DNA of 64,000 nucleotides from Deferribacteres bacterium (GCA_020633655.1 JACKDF010000011.1:67801-131800), one strand, 5' to 3'. Shown: positions 30,834 through 41,607, counted from the first letter of the stretch. Translations and numbers: made by a program. Notes: generated by a model not told the origin, from the sequence alone.

Positions 30834-33800
30834 ATGTTTACTCAAGTAAGCCGTGCAATGCGAAAAACTCAACACATCGTGGGATTAACCCTTCTCGTAT
30901 TTGGATTAGGCAGTGCGGCCACTGTAAATGCCCAAAGCTGGACTGACGATTTCAATCGTGCGAACTCCACTGATCTGGGAGCAAACTGGTCTGAGGGCAC
31001 GGGATTTGAAATTTCCAATAATCAATTGATTATGCCAGTAACAGGAGAACCAGATGGATTTGATGGTTTTTGGGCCGTTTCGACTCAATCCATTAGTCCA
31101 AACTACGCGAAGATTACCTTCGGTTCCAATGCTGATCTTATCGGGATGCAATATACGGGTTTACTCGTCTTTGTTGAAAATGTCAACAACAAACCCGATG
31201 GTTATCTTATAATTCGGTCAAAAGGCAGCACCAATTATCAGGTAAAACTGTTTAATGTTGTACAGGGTGTTGTTAATCCATCCAATATTCAAGCGGTGAC
31301 CTCGAGTACGAATACAGCACCTACGGTCGGAGGCACTTTATCTGTCGTTTTCACCAAATCCGGTAGCACAAGAAAATTTAATGTCTATCTGAATGGTAAT
31401 TTGGAAGGAACAGTGACAGACAATAACGGCTTGCATGGGGGGAGTTTGGCTGGCGTCATGGTGAATAACAATACCACGAATGGCATTGATAGTTTTTATA
31501 TGGAGAAAGTTACAGATAATACAGCCCCTGCCGCCATCACATTAAATGCCGGCAATCCCACATCGAGCTCCATCGATTTGACATGGACAGCCGTTGGTGA
31601 TGATGGCACTACCGGTCAGGCTTCGAGTTATGATATTCGTTATGGCACAGTGGCCATTACAGATGCTAATTTTGCATCGCAAACACAGATTACTGCTTCG
31701 GCTCCGAAAACAGCTGGACAATCCGAATCTTTAACCGTAAATGGGCTTTCAGAAAGTACACCTTACTTTTTTGCAATTAAAGCTATTGACGAAGTTGGCA
31801 ATATCGGACCAATTTCGAATTCTCCATCGGCTACAACAACTTCCAGTAGTGGCGGCGGCGGTGGTGGAGGCGGCTATGTACCATCGACTATCATTACACA
31901 GACCGATGACTTTGAACGCGCCGGGCCAACACTTGGCGCCAGTTGGAGCGCGGATGCAACATTGAATATTGTGAGCGGGAGCGTGCAAACCACGACAACA
32001 GATCCCGATGCTTTTAATTATGGCGCCGTTTATACAAAAGCAGCTAAGCCGTACGAAATATCTTTTAAATGGGGAGCAAACGCCGATGCCAGCTTGCTGC
32101 AATACAGCGGGATTTTTATTGCAAAAAGCGCCAGTGACAATGCTAATGGTTATTTGATACAGCGACGAGTCGGTTCACCAGGTAGAACCGTTTTATATTC
32201 TGTTACCGCTGGTACACCGGGAGCGGAACTCAGTGCAGGAAACTCCATAAGTGCAGGAAATCCGGCACCTGGTTCTGAATTAAAAATTACGCTCGAATTT
32301 CTGGAAGCAGGCGAGTTATATATTCAAGTTTTTGTCAACGGAAGTTTTGACAGAGAATTTACAGTAGCAAGTCCAGGATTTGATCAGGATTCCGAATGGT
32401 GGGGTGGTTTTATTCTCAACAACAATGTCGGCGGAACGGGAAATGAGATCGGTGAGTTTTCAGTAGGTATTGAACCTACCGGACCAACCGATTTAAACCT
32501 GATATCCGGTGGCAATCAGGAAACACCAGTCGGTACAAATTTTCCCAATCCGGTTGTCATAGAATTACTCGACTCCAACGGTGATGCTGTAGTAGGCGAA
32601 GAAATCGAATTTATTGTTGATCCCCCCAACGCGGTAACTTTCGACAGAGTTGGTGATGGAAATATCCGTAAAGAAGCGGAAAATGGGACGATTGCAGGCG
32701 ATGCAGGTATTGAAAATTATATGTTTGTGCGAACAGATGCCAATGCCTCCGGCGGCAAATATGTCACCTACGATGTTGGCAGTTCTTCGAGTGGACCTGA
32801 CGGCTATGTGCAAATCGATTTTAATATTCCCGAAACAGGCACGTATTATATCTGGATGCGATACCTTGGCAGCCAGAACAGCCAAAATATGTACAGTTAT
32901 CAAATTGAATTAGATGAAGATGGGAATAAATTTCTTTATGAATTAGGCTTTGCTGCCAACTGGCGCTGGGTAAAAGTACTGAAGAACGGGACGACGTTTG
33001 CGCCCCCGTTAACAGCTGGTCTACACAATATTCGTTTCCATGCATGGCATGATCAAACCTGGTTGGATAAAGTCCTTATCACAAAAGATGCTTCTTATAT
33101 ACCAACCGATTTGGAACCTTCTGAAAGTTATGTAACCGACGCTAGTGGGCGGGTTTCTGCGGTACTTACAGCTGGTGATTTACCCGGCGATGTCGGCTTA
33201 ACAGCGCGCTTTGGCGAACTGGAGACGGTGGTTCCCGGGCTTTCCATCACCCCGGACGATGCCGCGACACTTTCGGTTGTTAAGCGACCTGGTGACGGCA
33301 TAGCTGGTGCGGTGAGCGATTCTCTGATCGTTCGTGTCGATGATGATAACGGCAATCCTGTACCAGGCTATAAAGTACACTTCGTCGTTACACAGGGTGG
33401 TGGTCGTTTGAATACGGCTGCTCCTGTCGTCACCAATTCCAAAGGTTTGGCTTATGTCTTTCTGACCTATGGTGCGCAAGCTGGCGTGAACATTGTAAAA
33501 GCTTATGCGCAAGGTTTGGCAGGTTCTCCTGCTTCTTTTACTCCATTAACAACTTCCGGTATTGCGAGCCAGTTGAGTATGGTGAGTGGCAACAATCAAT
33601 CCGGTACAGCTGGTGAGGTGCTTGGTCAGAATCTTGTTGTTAAAGTGACGGATCAAGGTGGTGCAGCAGTGAAAGATTATCCACTTTCCTTTGTAACAAT
33701 TGGTGATGGTGGAACAACCAACAGGAGTCAGCTTGTTCGAAATGGCGATCTTGAAGGCGAGTACGTCACAGCGGCGAACGGCAGCGGCGCAGTAGCACCA

Positions 33801-36800
33801 AGCTGGAATTCGTGGCGTGAAACCGATGCCGCAGTCACCCACAGCAAAGTTTCCGGTTACCTGACCCAATCGGCGCAGCGGATAAATGTGACCGGAATGA
33901 ATGGTGCGTCGATTTCACAATCTCTTGTGAATTTGCCGACGACCACGAAGAAGATGGCTTTGAGCTTTTATTATAAAATGACCGGGACTACCAATCCCGC
34001 AATGAACATTGAGCTACGCAAAAGTACAACTGAAAAAATGGTTGAACTCGCTTTGCCGCCCCTTGAAGGCGCGTGGCAGCATTATGTCTATTATTTTGAT
34101 TATAATCCATCTTACACGACATTGGATTTACATATTATCGTGAATGCTGGAATGATTGTCGATCTGGATCAGATCCGCATCGACCATGTGTCCGATGCCA
34201 ATGGGGAAGTATATGCAGCCTGGATGCTTGGGAATCCGGCCGGAACACAGCAAATCAAAGCTGAAGCCATGAAAGCAGGGTCACCGCTTATCGGTTCTCC
34301 TCAGACTTTCTCCGCGACAGCTGCTGCCGGGTATCCCTATGAAGTGAAAATTGTCCGTGGAAATGGGCAAGTTGGTGCAGTAAACACAGTTCTGCCTGTG
34401 CCACTGGAGGTACAGGTTACGGACCAGAGTGGCAATGGTATTCCAAATCATCCTGTGAAGTTTCAAAACATCCAGGGCGGTGGTTTGATGGATGGAAGTG
34501 CTGCGACCGAAAAGACCGTGAATACCGATGCACAAGGGTTTGCCTCTGTAACACTGACCCTTGGTCCCTCAAATAATGTCGATAATATGATTCGGTTCAC
34601 CACCTCATATAATGGCACGGATCTCGTAGGAAATGGCGGCATTTTTACCGCAAGTACGGCGGAGCCAAGTAAATTTTCTATTCATTCCGGAGAAAATCAG
34701 GAAGGTTCGGCAGGTCTACCACTGCCGGAAGTAATCGAGATTCTGGTTCAGGATGTAAATAACACACCTATTTCAGGTTATCCCGTCAATTTTCAAGTGA
34801 TTCAGGGTGGTGGAAATATTAATGGCGAGGTGCTTCTCGTTGTCCCCACCGACGAGAGCGGAATTGCCGCTGTTTCTTTTACTCTGGGAAATGAACCGGG
34901 TACCGTCAACACCCTCGAAGCCTCCGTTGGTTTCAGTCAGACAGCTTTGCCGATTAATGCGACGGCCGCAGATCTGAAAGAAATTGTTCTTCTGGACGGG
35001 AATAATCAGATTGGAACGGTCAGCTCGCAATTAGCGCAACCGCTCAAGGTCAAAGTGACGGATATGAAACTGAATGGCATTCCAAACTGGCTGGTGGAAT
35101 TCAGTGTGACCGAAGGTGGAGGTCATCTTGGAAATAATGATACGCGCAAGCAGGTTTACACCGACAATAATGGTGTCGCGCAAGTAGATTTTTTCCTTGG
35201 CCCCATTGCCGGAACAGCAAATAACAAAGTGGAAGCTTTTACAGATTACAAAGGTACCCGATTAACCGGATCACCCGTTGTTTTTTCTGCGTCCGGAAAA
35301 GCGGGTACGCCGCAAAAAATCGAAATTGTCAGCGGCAATAATCAAAAAGGAGTCGTTGGTAATCCTCTACCGGAACCGTTGAAAGTCAAAGTGTCTGACC
35401 AGGCTGGTAATGGCATCATTAACCAAAGTGTTGTCTTTACGGTCATACTCGGTGGCGGCAAGTTGCAGGGCGCTACGACGCGTACAGTGAAAACAGATGT
35501 GAGTGGGTATGCGAGTGTCATCTTTAGTCTGGGTTCAACAGCTGGCGTTGATAACAATAAAGTCGAAGCCAGTGCGAAAAATGAGACAACACCATTGCAA
35601 AATTCACCCGTCACTTTTGTTGCGAGTGGCACGGCGAACAGTGCATACAGCCTGAATTATTCGATAGGAAATAATCAAACTGGCGCAGCTGGTCAAGCTT
35701 TAAGTGACTCACTTGTAGTTATTGTGAATGACCGTCAGGGCAATCCTGTTGGCCTGCATCCAGTTGAATTCAAAGTAACAAAAGGTGGCGGAAAATTGAA
35801 TGGCAATATCGATACAACGGTTGTCGATATTACGGACTCTCAGGGAAAGGCTATCGTTGCCTGGTATCTGGGAGGGGATCTCGGAAGCTCTGCACAGGAG
35901 GTGCAAGCTACATCCACGGACGGACAGGATTTATTGATAAATGCACCTGTCATCTTTAAGGCCACAGCTACGGCGGGTTTGCCCGATTCAGTCAAATCAT
36001 TTATTGACGCTATCTCACCCGTAGTAGCAGACGGAACAACGAAATCCGAAATTGTCATTCACTTGCGTGATAAGTTTAACAATCCCTATGTTGGCGGATA
36101 TGTCACAGTGCAAGTTTCCGGGAATAATAACAATATACAGCAACCGTTAAGTGCTTCTGATGCAAGCGGTGTTGTGAAGGCGTACGTTTCCTCACGGGTT
36201 GCAGGCACTAAAACAGTAACCGCAATCGAATTAACAAGCGGCGTCCATATCGACAATGGCACGACCATCCAATTCCTGCCACAAGCTGCGTCACGCATCG
36301 GCGCTGAGTCCGGCAATGGACAGGAACGGAATGTTGGGACAGTTTTAGCCGATCCGTTTGTGGTGAAAGTTACAGATGTTAATGGCAATCCAATCTTTAA
36401 TCACGCTGTTAATTTTGTACCTGAAGGCGGCTCAGGATATATTCTGGAGCAACAACCCGTACGCACCGATTCAAGCGGTCTTGCTGTTGTGAATTTCGTA
36501 CTTGGACAGACGGGTTCAAGTAATACAGTTCGTGCCTATGCCGATGGTCTGAGTGGTTCACCGGTATCTTTTATCGCCACGGCCCATTCTAATCCAGGCA
36601 GTATTATTCGGAAAGGGCAAGGCGACGGACAAAGTGCTGCAGCCGGCGAACTGTTGCCAGAACAGCCCGCCTTGTTGGTTCTTGATAGCAACGGCGATCC
36701 TGTTTTTGGACATTTGGTTTCCTATGAAGTCACATATCCCACAGGTGATGGTGCCGGTACGGTTAATAATGCGGCGTCCGCACAAGTGCTTACCGACGCT

Positions 36801-38636
36801 TTTGGCCTCGCACGGGTTAACTGGCGACTTGGACCCCATGTCGGCCCAAATATTATGAATGCAAGTGCGGCAAGTATTGCTCAGTCAACGACTTTTGAGG
36901 CTTATGGTACAAGTGGTACTGCTTATGCACTCGCAGCTATCTCGCCAGTGACGCAGACAGGAACCGTGAATCAAAAACTGGCAGGTGGTCTGGCTGTTCG
37001 AGTAACGGATAAATTTAATAATCCTGTTTCTGGTGTCGTTGTGGCATATTCACTTGTCAGCGGAACGGGAGTTTTATCGGAAGTCCAAAAAATTTCGAAT
37101 GCTGAGGGATATGTAAACGTTGATTTTACCTTTGGCTCAGATGCTGGTGAACGTATTATTCGAGTTTCTGGTAATGGCCTGACGAATTCCCCGATCAGCT
37201 TTAAGGTAACTGCACTAGCTGCAGCCGCAACGTCCATGACAATGGTTGATGGTAACAATCAGCATGGGACTATCGGTAAATTTCTTTCCTATCCAGTTCG
37301 TGTGAAGGTTACGGATAGTGATGGTAATTCGGTTGTCGGTACTTCGGTTTCTTTTATCATCACCAGTGGTGGTGGGAGCATGAAATCTTCCCAGGTTGTC
37401 ACGGATGAGCGTGGTTATGCAGCAGCAATCTGGAAATTAGGTCCACTTGTTGGATCGAATGGAGTCAAGGCGATTCTTGATGCCCGCAGCTCTCAAACAG
37501 TGCAATTTAGTGCGGAAGGCGAGACAAATAATTTCCCTGTCTTTGTTGATATCCAACCTCAAGAACTCTTTGAAGGGAGCTCTATTACCTTCACGGTTTC
37601 TGCTTCGGATGCGGATGGTGATCCCATTGCTCTGACGGTAAAACAGAAACCTGCCGGTGCTGTATTCAATGTCAGCGGAAACAGACGCTTTGAGTGGACA
37701 ACAGGGAATAACGACGCGGGCTTCCATGATGTGATTTTTGTAGCTGATGATGGAAGAGGTGGTGTTTCAGAGTATCTTGTTCCTATTAAGGTGATTAATA
37801 CGAACCGGGCACCGATTATTTCCACATCCAATCCTGCAGCCAGTGCCGTATTTGTCGGCACCAGGCCGGAATTCGAATTCAGTGTCTCTGCAACGGATGC
37901 GGACGGTGATCAGCTCTCTTATTTGTGGTATCTCGATGGCAAACATGTTGCTTCAACGAGCGTGTATATTTACCGGCAAGGTTCAGGAGAATTCCACACG
38001 GTGAAGGTGGTTGTAACTGATGGTGAGCTGGATGCAACAAGGAGCTGGGATGTAACGAATTCGGTGCAATTAATCAATTTTTCTGCTTCAGCTTTGGCTG
38101 GGGAAGGAGTAACGCTACACTGGACGACTGGCAACGAGATCGATAATTATGGATTTAATGTCCTTCGCAGTATCCGAATAGCAGATGGTTATGAAGTCAT
38201 TAATACAGAAATAATAAAAGCCAACGGTTCCGGTGCTTACCACTATATTGATAAATCAGCAGTAGCTGGAGAGCGGTATTATTATAAACTGGAAGATGTC
38301 TCCTATTCCGGTGCAAAAAAAGAGCACGGCCCGGTTTCAATAATGATGGCTGTACCCGAATCGTTTTCCCTCAGCCAGAATTATCCGAATCCATTTAATC
38401 CGGAAACAAATATTCAATTCCAGTTGCCGGAAAATGTTGATGTAACCCTTAAGATTTTTAACACCCTTGGTCAAGAGGTTAAAACATTGGTCAAACATCG
38501 CATGAATCCCGGTATCCATACCGTATTGTGGGATGGAAGAAATAACTCAGGTGTTCGCGTTCCATCAGGCGTGTACTACTACCAGTTTATGGCTGGTCGG
38601 TATCACGAATCACGCAAAATGTTGATCCTCAAATAG
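30834..38636 (+). CDS. Giant secreted Ig-repeat protein with nested domains and C-terminal sorting domain
   Basis: 2,600 residues. The ATG at 30834 follows AAGGAGA; the signal peptide ends ATVNAQ. Domain order: a LamG-like beta-sandwich (DDFNRANSTDLGANWS, to about 235), fibronectin III (about 240-340), a polyglycine linker, a second sandwich (DDFERAGPTLGASWS, to about 545), then about thirteen Ig-like repeats of the Big_1/invasin type (GNNQxGxxGxxLxxPLxVKVTDxxGNxI, followed by GGGxL and TDxxGxAxVxFxLG). Two of the early repeats contain inserted carbohydrate-binding-like domains (about 612-752 and 965-1118). A cadherin-like pair (NRAPIISTSNP), an FN3-like domain and the sorting domain SLSQNYPNPFNPETNIQFQLP, with RKMLILK at the end, complete it. 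It is exported by a type IX-like route to the surface or medium; adhesion or matrix function is inferred. It may bind glycans made by the upstream locus. Confidence 0.88.
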   Translation: MFTQVSRAMRKTQHIVGLTLLVFGLGSAATVNAQSWTDDFNRANSTDLGANWSEGTGFEISNNQLIMPVTGEPDGFDGFWAVSTQSISPNYAKITFGSNADLIGMQYTGLLVFVENVNNKPDGYLIIRSKGSTNYQVKLFNVVQGVVNPSNIQAVTSSTNTAPTVGGTLSVVFTKSGSTRKFNVYLNGNLEGTVTDNNGLHGGSLAGVMVNNNTTNGIDSFYMEKVTDNTAPAAITLNAGNPTSSSIDLTWTAVGDDGTTGQASSYDIRYGTVAITDANFASQTQITASAPKTAGQSESLTVNGLSESTPYFFAIKAIDEVGNIGPISNSPSATTTSSSGGGGGGGGYVPSTIITQTDDFERAGPTLGASWSADATLNIVSGSVQTTTTDPDAFNYGAVYTKAAKPYEISFKWGANADASLLQYSGIFIAKSASDNANGYLIQRRVGSPGRTVLYSVTAGTPGAELSAGNSISAGNPAPGSELKITLEFLEAGELYIQVFVNGSFDREFTVASPGFDQDSEWWGGFILNNNVGGTGNEIGEFSVGIEPTGPTDLNLISGGNQETPVGTNFPNPVVIELLDSNGDAVVGEEIEFIVDPPNAVTFDRVGDGNIRKEAENGTIAGDAGIENYMFVRTDANASGGKYVTYDVGSSSSGPDGYVQIDFNIPETGTYYIWMRYLGSQNSQNMYSYQIELDEDGNKFLYELGFAANWRWVKVLKNGTTFAPPLTAGLHNIRFHAWHDQTWLDKVLITKDASYIPTDLEPSESYVTDASGRVSAVLTAGDLPGDVGLTARFGELETVVPGLSITPDDAATLSVVKRPGDGIAGAVSDSLIVRVDDDNGNPVPGYKVHFVVTQGGGRLNTAAPVVTNSKGLAYVFLTYGAQAGVNIVKAYAQGLAGSPASFTPLTTSGIASQLSMVSGNNQSGTAGEVLGQNLVVKVTDQGGAAVKDYPLSFVTIGDGGTTNRSQLVRNGDLEGEYVTAANGSGAVAPSWNSWRETDAAVTHSKVSGYLTQSAQRINVTGMNGASISQSLVNLPTTTKKMALSFYYKMTGTTNPAMNIELRKSTTEKMVELALPPLEGAWQHYVYYFDYNPSYTTLDLHIIVNAGMIVDLDQIRIDHVSDANGEVYAAWMLGNPAGTQQIKAEAMKAGSPLIGSPQTFSATAAAGYPYEVKIVRGNGQVGAVNTVLPVPLEVQVTDQSGNGIPNHPVKFQNIQGGGLMDGSAATEKTVNTDAQGFASVTLTLGPSNNVDNMIRFTTSYNGTDLVGNGGIFTASTAEPSKFSIHSGENQEGSAGLPLPEVIEILVQDVNNTPISGYPVNFQVIQGGGNINGEVLLVVPTDESGIAAVSFTLGNEPGTVNTLEASVGFSQTALPINATAADLKEIVLLDGNNQIGTVSSQLAQPLKVKVTDMKLNGIPNWLVEFSVTEGGGHLGNNDTRKQVYTDNNGVAQVDFFLGPIAGTANNKVEAFTDYKGTRLTGSPVVFSASGKAGTPQKIEIVSGNNQKGVVGNPLPEPLKVKVSDQAGNGIINQSVVFTVILGGGKLQGATTRTVKTDVSGYASVIFSLGSTAGVDNNKVEASAKNETTPLQNSPVTFVASGTANSAYSLNYSIGNNQTGAAGQALSDSLVVIVNDRQGNPVGLHPVEFKVTKGGGKLNGNIDTTVVDITDSQGKAIVAWYLGGDLGSSAQEVQATSTDGQDLLINAPVIFKATATAGLPDSVKSFIDAISPVVADGTTKSEIVIHLRDKFNNPYVGGYVTVQVSGNNNNIQQPLSASDASGVVKAYVSSRVAGTKTVTAIELTSGVHIDNGTTIQFLPQAASRIGAESGNGQERNVGTVLADPFVVKVTDVNGNPIFNHAVNFVPEGGSGYILEQQPVRTDSSGLAVVNFVLGQTGSSNTVRAYADGLSGSPVSFIATAHSNPGSIIRKGQGDGQSAAAGELLPEQPALLVLDSNGDPVFGHLVSYEVTYPTGDGAGTVNNAASAQVLTDAFGLARVNWRLGPHVGPNIMNASAASIAQSTTFEAYGTSGTAYALAAISPVTQTGTVNQKLAGGLAVRVTDKFNNPVSGVVVAYSLVSGTGVLSEVQKISNAEGYVNVDFTFGSDAGERIIRVSGNGLTNSPISFKVTALAAAATSMTMVDGNNQHGTIGKFLSYPVRVKVTDSDGNSVVGTSVSFIITSGGGSMKSSQVVTDERGYAAAIWKLGPLVGSNGVKAILDARSSQTVQFSAEGETNNFPVFVDIQPQELFEGSSITFTVSASDADGDPIALTVKQKPAGAVFNVSGNRRFEWTTGNNDAGFHDVIFVADDGRGGVSEYLVPIKVINTNRAPIISTSNPAASAVFVGTRPEFEFSVSATDADGDQLSYLWYLDGKHVASTSVYIYRQGSGEFHTVKVVVTDGELDATRSWDVTNSVQLINFSASALAGEGVTLHWTTGNEIDNYGFNVLRSIRIADGYEVINTEIIKANGSGAYHYIDKSAVAGERYYYKLEDVSYSGAKKEHGPVSIMMAVPESFSLSQNYPNPFNPETNIQFQLPENVDVTLKIFNTLGQEVKTLVKHRMNPGIHTVLWDGRNNSGVRVPSGVYYYQFMAGRYHESRKMLILK

Positions 38637-38695
38637 ATAGGCGATATTGCTTGATTCCTTAAGTAGTTTCTTTTACTTTGATTCGTCATCAAATG

Positions 38696-38731
38696 AAAGC
38701 CGTGGCTCATAATTGTGTCACGGCTTTTTTA
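38696..38731 (+). terminator. Rho-independent terminator after the giant secreted protein
   Basis: AAAGCCGTG (38696-38704) pairs with CACGGCTTT (38719-38727) around a 14-nt loop, and the 3' arm runs into TTTTTTA. Lies 60 bp after the stop codon. Confidence 0.85.
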
Positions 38732-38865
38732 TCTGGATTTACACAACAAAGATGAATATTTTTGTGTAAACAATTTAACACTTTCGCATCTCGAATGTCT
38801 TGTTAAAAAAAAGTATATCAAATCCCGCCATCCTAGTTCTAAAAATTTGCAAATGGAACCCGATT

Positions 38866-39915
38866 ATGAGACATATTTCGATTTATTTCATGGTTTATTT
38901 CCTGTTTCTTTCCTGTGGTGGAACGAACTCGAGTATTCCTCCATCGGAAATTGGATCATTATCTCGTGGGAGTATTATTTACTCCCATGATTTAAGTGAT
39001 GCTATCACCGATTTTTTGCCTTCTGTCGTCGAAGTAATTTGTATGATGGATTACGACGTTGAGCATTATGTTTATCAAATTGAAGATGGGCAATATATTA
39101 TTGATGCAACCAGTCCAACAGGGTTTCGTCTAGAACCAGGCGCGGGGATATTGAAGGATAAGAAAAATTTCCGTGCATTTGGAGGAGGTCTTATTGTTGG
39201 CTGGAGTGACCGAGAATATTTAATATTAACGAGTCGCCATATTGTAACGCAGGAAGATACGGTAACTCACTACGTTAAAGAGAATGGGGATGATACCCCA
39301 ATTATTCGCACTCAGGCATTTCTTCGGCGTCTTCGATTTGCAATTCGAGGCCAGCAACATTCCTACCTCCGTGAAGCCAGGGTCGTCGCAGATGACAGCA
39401 GGGCAGATCTTGCACTTGTTGCCGTGCTTAAACGTGATAAAGTTGGTGAAGCGTACAAAGGAAGTGTGATCAAGAGTTTTGAAAATGTTTGGGGATCCTT
39501 AGCTGTCATTGCTGGTTATCCATCAGAAATTCTACAGATTGCAATGGGACTGACCTCTGCGGCGCCTTATCCAGGCAATTTTAGTCTTGATGTTAACGGC
39601 ACTTTTGGGTATTCTGGGGGGCCGGTTTTTACTTTTGACGAACAAAAGGGATTATCATTTGCGGGCGTAGGCCGTTCCATCCCTGGGAAACATGTTTTTC
39701 ATGTTGCACCAGACTCCACTCTTCAGTTTGCCACCAAATTGCTTCCGTCAGATATTTATCACCTTCAAATCGAGGAAATACCAGTTTTTGGTGCAGCACG
39801 GATGTATGCTGTAGATATACGTTTTATATTGCGTTTCCTTTCTGATGCAATGCTTGAACTTAGGAAAAGTGGGTTTGAGTTAACAGAACCGTTTGAAAAA
39901 ATCCTTTCAGATTGA
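38866..39915 (+). CDS. Trypsin-like serine protease lipoprotein
   Basis: About 349 residues starting MRHISIYFMVYFLF with lipobox FLSC, so a lipidated envelope protein; an in-frame ATG at 38800 would spoil the signal peptide. The mature part has a chymotrypsin-fold order of catalytic residues: His in YLILTSRHIV, Asp in RADLALVAV, and Ser in GTFGYSGGPVFT, where SGGP is the oxyanion turn. This resembles Trypsin_2/DegP-like protease domains without a PDZ domain. Substrate unknown; quality control or processing of surface proteins is possible, given the neighbouring secreted protein. An alpha-helical C-terminus (FILRFLSDAMLELRKSGFELTEPFEKIL) follows the catalytic domain. Intact and separated from the giant gene by a terminator. 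Confidence 0.75.
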   Translation: MRHISIYFMVYFLFLSCGGTNSSIPPSEIGSLSRGSIIYSHDLSDAITDFLPSVVEVICMMDYDVEHYVYQIEDGQYIIDATSPTGFRLEPGAGILKDKKNFRAFGGGLIVGWSDREYLILTSRHIVTQEDTVTHYVKENGDDTPIIRTQAFLRRLRFAIRGQQHSYLREARVVADDSRADLALVAVLKRDKVGEAYKGSVIKSFENVWGSLAVIAGYPSEILQIAMGLTSAAPYPGNFSLDVNGTFGYSGGPVFTFDEQKGLSFAGVGRSIPGKHVFHVAPDSTLQFATKLLPSDIYHLQIEEIPVFGAARMYAVDIRFILRFLSDAMLELRKSGFELTEPFEKILSD

Positions 39916-39951
39916 ATTTTGCGTTTAAATTGTGAAATATTATCACTAAAG

Positions 39952-40197
39952 TTATTGCAAGTAAGCTTTTTTTGCTTTATCTTTAAAGTTGGTTCCTTGA
40001 CTTGGAAGATTATAGGTTTGATCGAATCTTATATACCAGGTTTTCATTGATCCGACAACTATTGAAATAATTTTATGCGATTTTTTATAAACGACCAGAG
40101 TATTGATTACTTCTTTCTTGTTGTAAATACGCATATTAAATAACTTGCATATCCAATTGAAATTCATTATTTTCTTCCCGTTTGTTTGCTTTTTCAT
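39952..40197 (-). CDS. Possible small hypothetical protein
   Basis: An 81-codon minus-strand frame, MKKQTNGKKIMNFNWICKL, whose second half (VINTLVVYKKSHKIISIVVGSMKTWYIRFD) alternates like a small beta-rich protein. No Shine-Dalgarno sequence precedes any start, and the frame lies in a 340-bp gap between two plus-strand genes. I do not recognise it. It may be chance; otherwise the gap holds only the promoter region of ffh. Confidence 0.25.
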   Translation of the reverse strand: MKKQTNGKKIMNFNWICKLFNMRIYNKKEVINTLVVYKKSHKIISIVVGSMKTWYIRFDQTYNLPSQGTNFKDKAKKAYLQ

Positions 40198-40255
40198 GGG
40201 GGAGATAATGGATCACAGATGTTTCTGTGATTTTTATTATTTAGACTAGCAGCCG

Positions 40256-41578
40256 ATGTTTCAGGAACTTTCTGAAAAATTTGAAGGAATATTTCAACAG
40301 CTTAAAGGGCATGGAAAAATTAGCGAAAAACATCTTGATGAAACTATGCGAGATGTGCGGCGTGTCCTTTTAGAAGCTGATGTTAATTTTAAAGTTGCCC
40401 GCCAGTTCATTGATGAAATAAAATCTAAGGCACTGGGTGCTAATGTTGTACAAAGTATAACTCCCGCACAGCAAATCATCAAAATAGTTAACGAAGAGTT
40501 AACATCCTTGATGGGGGGAGTCCAGGTTCCTTTAAAAACAGTACATGTTCCACCTGCAGTTATAATGGTCATTGGTTTGCAGGGTGCTGGTAAAACGACG
40601 TTCTGTGGAAAATTAGCTCTTCACCTTAAGAAGCAAGGCAAGTCTCCTTTGCTTATTGGTGCCGATTTACAAAGGCCTGCAGCTGTTGAGCAATTAAGGA
40701 TTATCGGTGAACTAACACAGGTTGATTTTTACTCGGATTTAAAGTCTACTCCTGTGCAAGTCTGTAAAAATGGATTCAGTCTAGCTCGAAAAGATGGTCG
40801 AGATGTTTTAATCGTCGATACTGCAGGGCGCTTACACATCGATGATGAACTGATGGATGAACTCATCTCGATTAAAACAGTGCTTAATCCTCACGATATT
40901 CTATTTGTTGCCGACGGAATGACAGGACAGGATGCAGTAATCGCAGCAAAAGCTTTTCTTGACAATATTGATTTTTCCGGCCTCGTTTTAACAAAAATGG
41001 ATGGAGATGCACGTGGTGGAGCTGCTCTTTCCATAAAAGCCGTTACTGGTCGTCCAATACAATTTATTAGTACGGGTGAAAAATTCGAGTCTTTGGAGAA
41101 ATTTCACCCTGATCGGATGGCTTCCCGCATTTTAGGTATGGGAGATATAGTTTCTCTCGTCGAAAAAGCCCAAGACGCTGTCGATCTAAAAAAAGCTAAA
41201 GAACTTGAAAAAAAGCTACGGCGTGCAGAATTTACGTTCGAAGATTTTTTCGAGCAATTGCAGCAATTGAAAAAGATGGGTCCTTTGAGTCAAATTATAG
41301 GTATGATACCGGGAATTAACTCGAAAGCGATGAAGGACGTATCAGTTGACGACAACGCTCTTGTTAGCGTTGAAGCAATTATCAACTCGATGACATTAGA
41401 GGAGAGACGACAACCACGAATAATTAATGGAAGTCGGCGACTACGAATTGCAAGAGGGAGCGGAACTTCTGTTCAGGAAATTAATCGGCTTTTAAAGCAG
41501 TTCTTTTCGATGCAAAAAATGATGAAAAAATTTAATAGAAAAGGCATGCATGGTAGAAACATGCAATTTCCATTCTAA
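40256..41578 (+). CDS. ffh: Signal recognition particle protein Ffh
   Basis: 440 residues with the three Ffh parts: the N domain (MFQELSEKFEGIFQQLKGHGKISEKHL), the GTPase G domain and the methionine-rich M domain. G motifs are clear: GLQGAGKTTFCGKLA (P-loop), ADLQRPAAVEQL, DTAGRLHIDDELM and TKMDGDARGGAALS. The M domain ends with QEINRLLKQFFSMQKMMKKFNRKGM. The usual SGQGR RNA-binding motif reads RIARGSGTSVQEINRL, as expected. It binds signal peptides and anchor segments of nascent chains with the SRP RNA and delivers them to FtsY. First gene of the conserved run with rpsP, KH protein, rimM, trmD and rplS. No SRP RNA gene was seen nearby. Confidence 0.98.
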   Translation: MFQELSEKFEGIFQQLKGHGKISEKHLDETMRDVRRVLLEADVNFKVARQFIDEIKSKALGANVVQSITPAQQIIKIVNEELTSLMGGVQVPLKTVHVPPAVIMVIGLQGAGKTTFCGKLALHLKKQGKSPLLIGADLQRPAAVEQLRIIGELTQVDFYSDLKSTPVQVCKNGFSLARKDGRDVLIVDTAGRLHIDDELMDELISIKTVLNPHDILFVADGMTGQDAVIAAKAFLDNIDFSGLVLTKMDGDARGGAALSIKAVTGRPIQFISTGEKFESLEKFHPDRMASRILGMGDIVSLVEKAQDAVDLKKAKELEKKLRRAEFTFEDFFEQLQQLKKMGPLSQIIGMIPGINSKAMKDVSVDDNALVSVEAIINSMTLEERRQPRIINGSRRLRIARGSGTSVQEINRLLKQFFSMQKMMKKFNRKGMHGRNMQFPF

Positions 41579-41607
41579 ATATAACATAAAAAACTGGAGG
41601 ATTTGAC

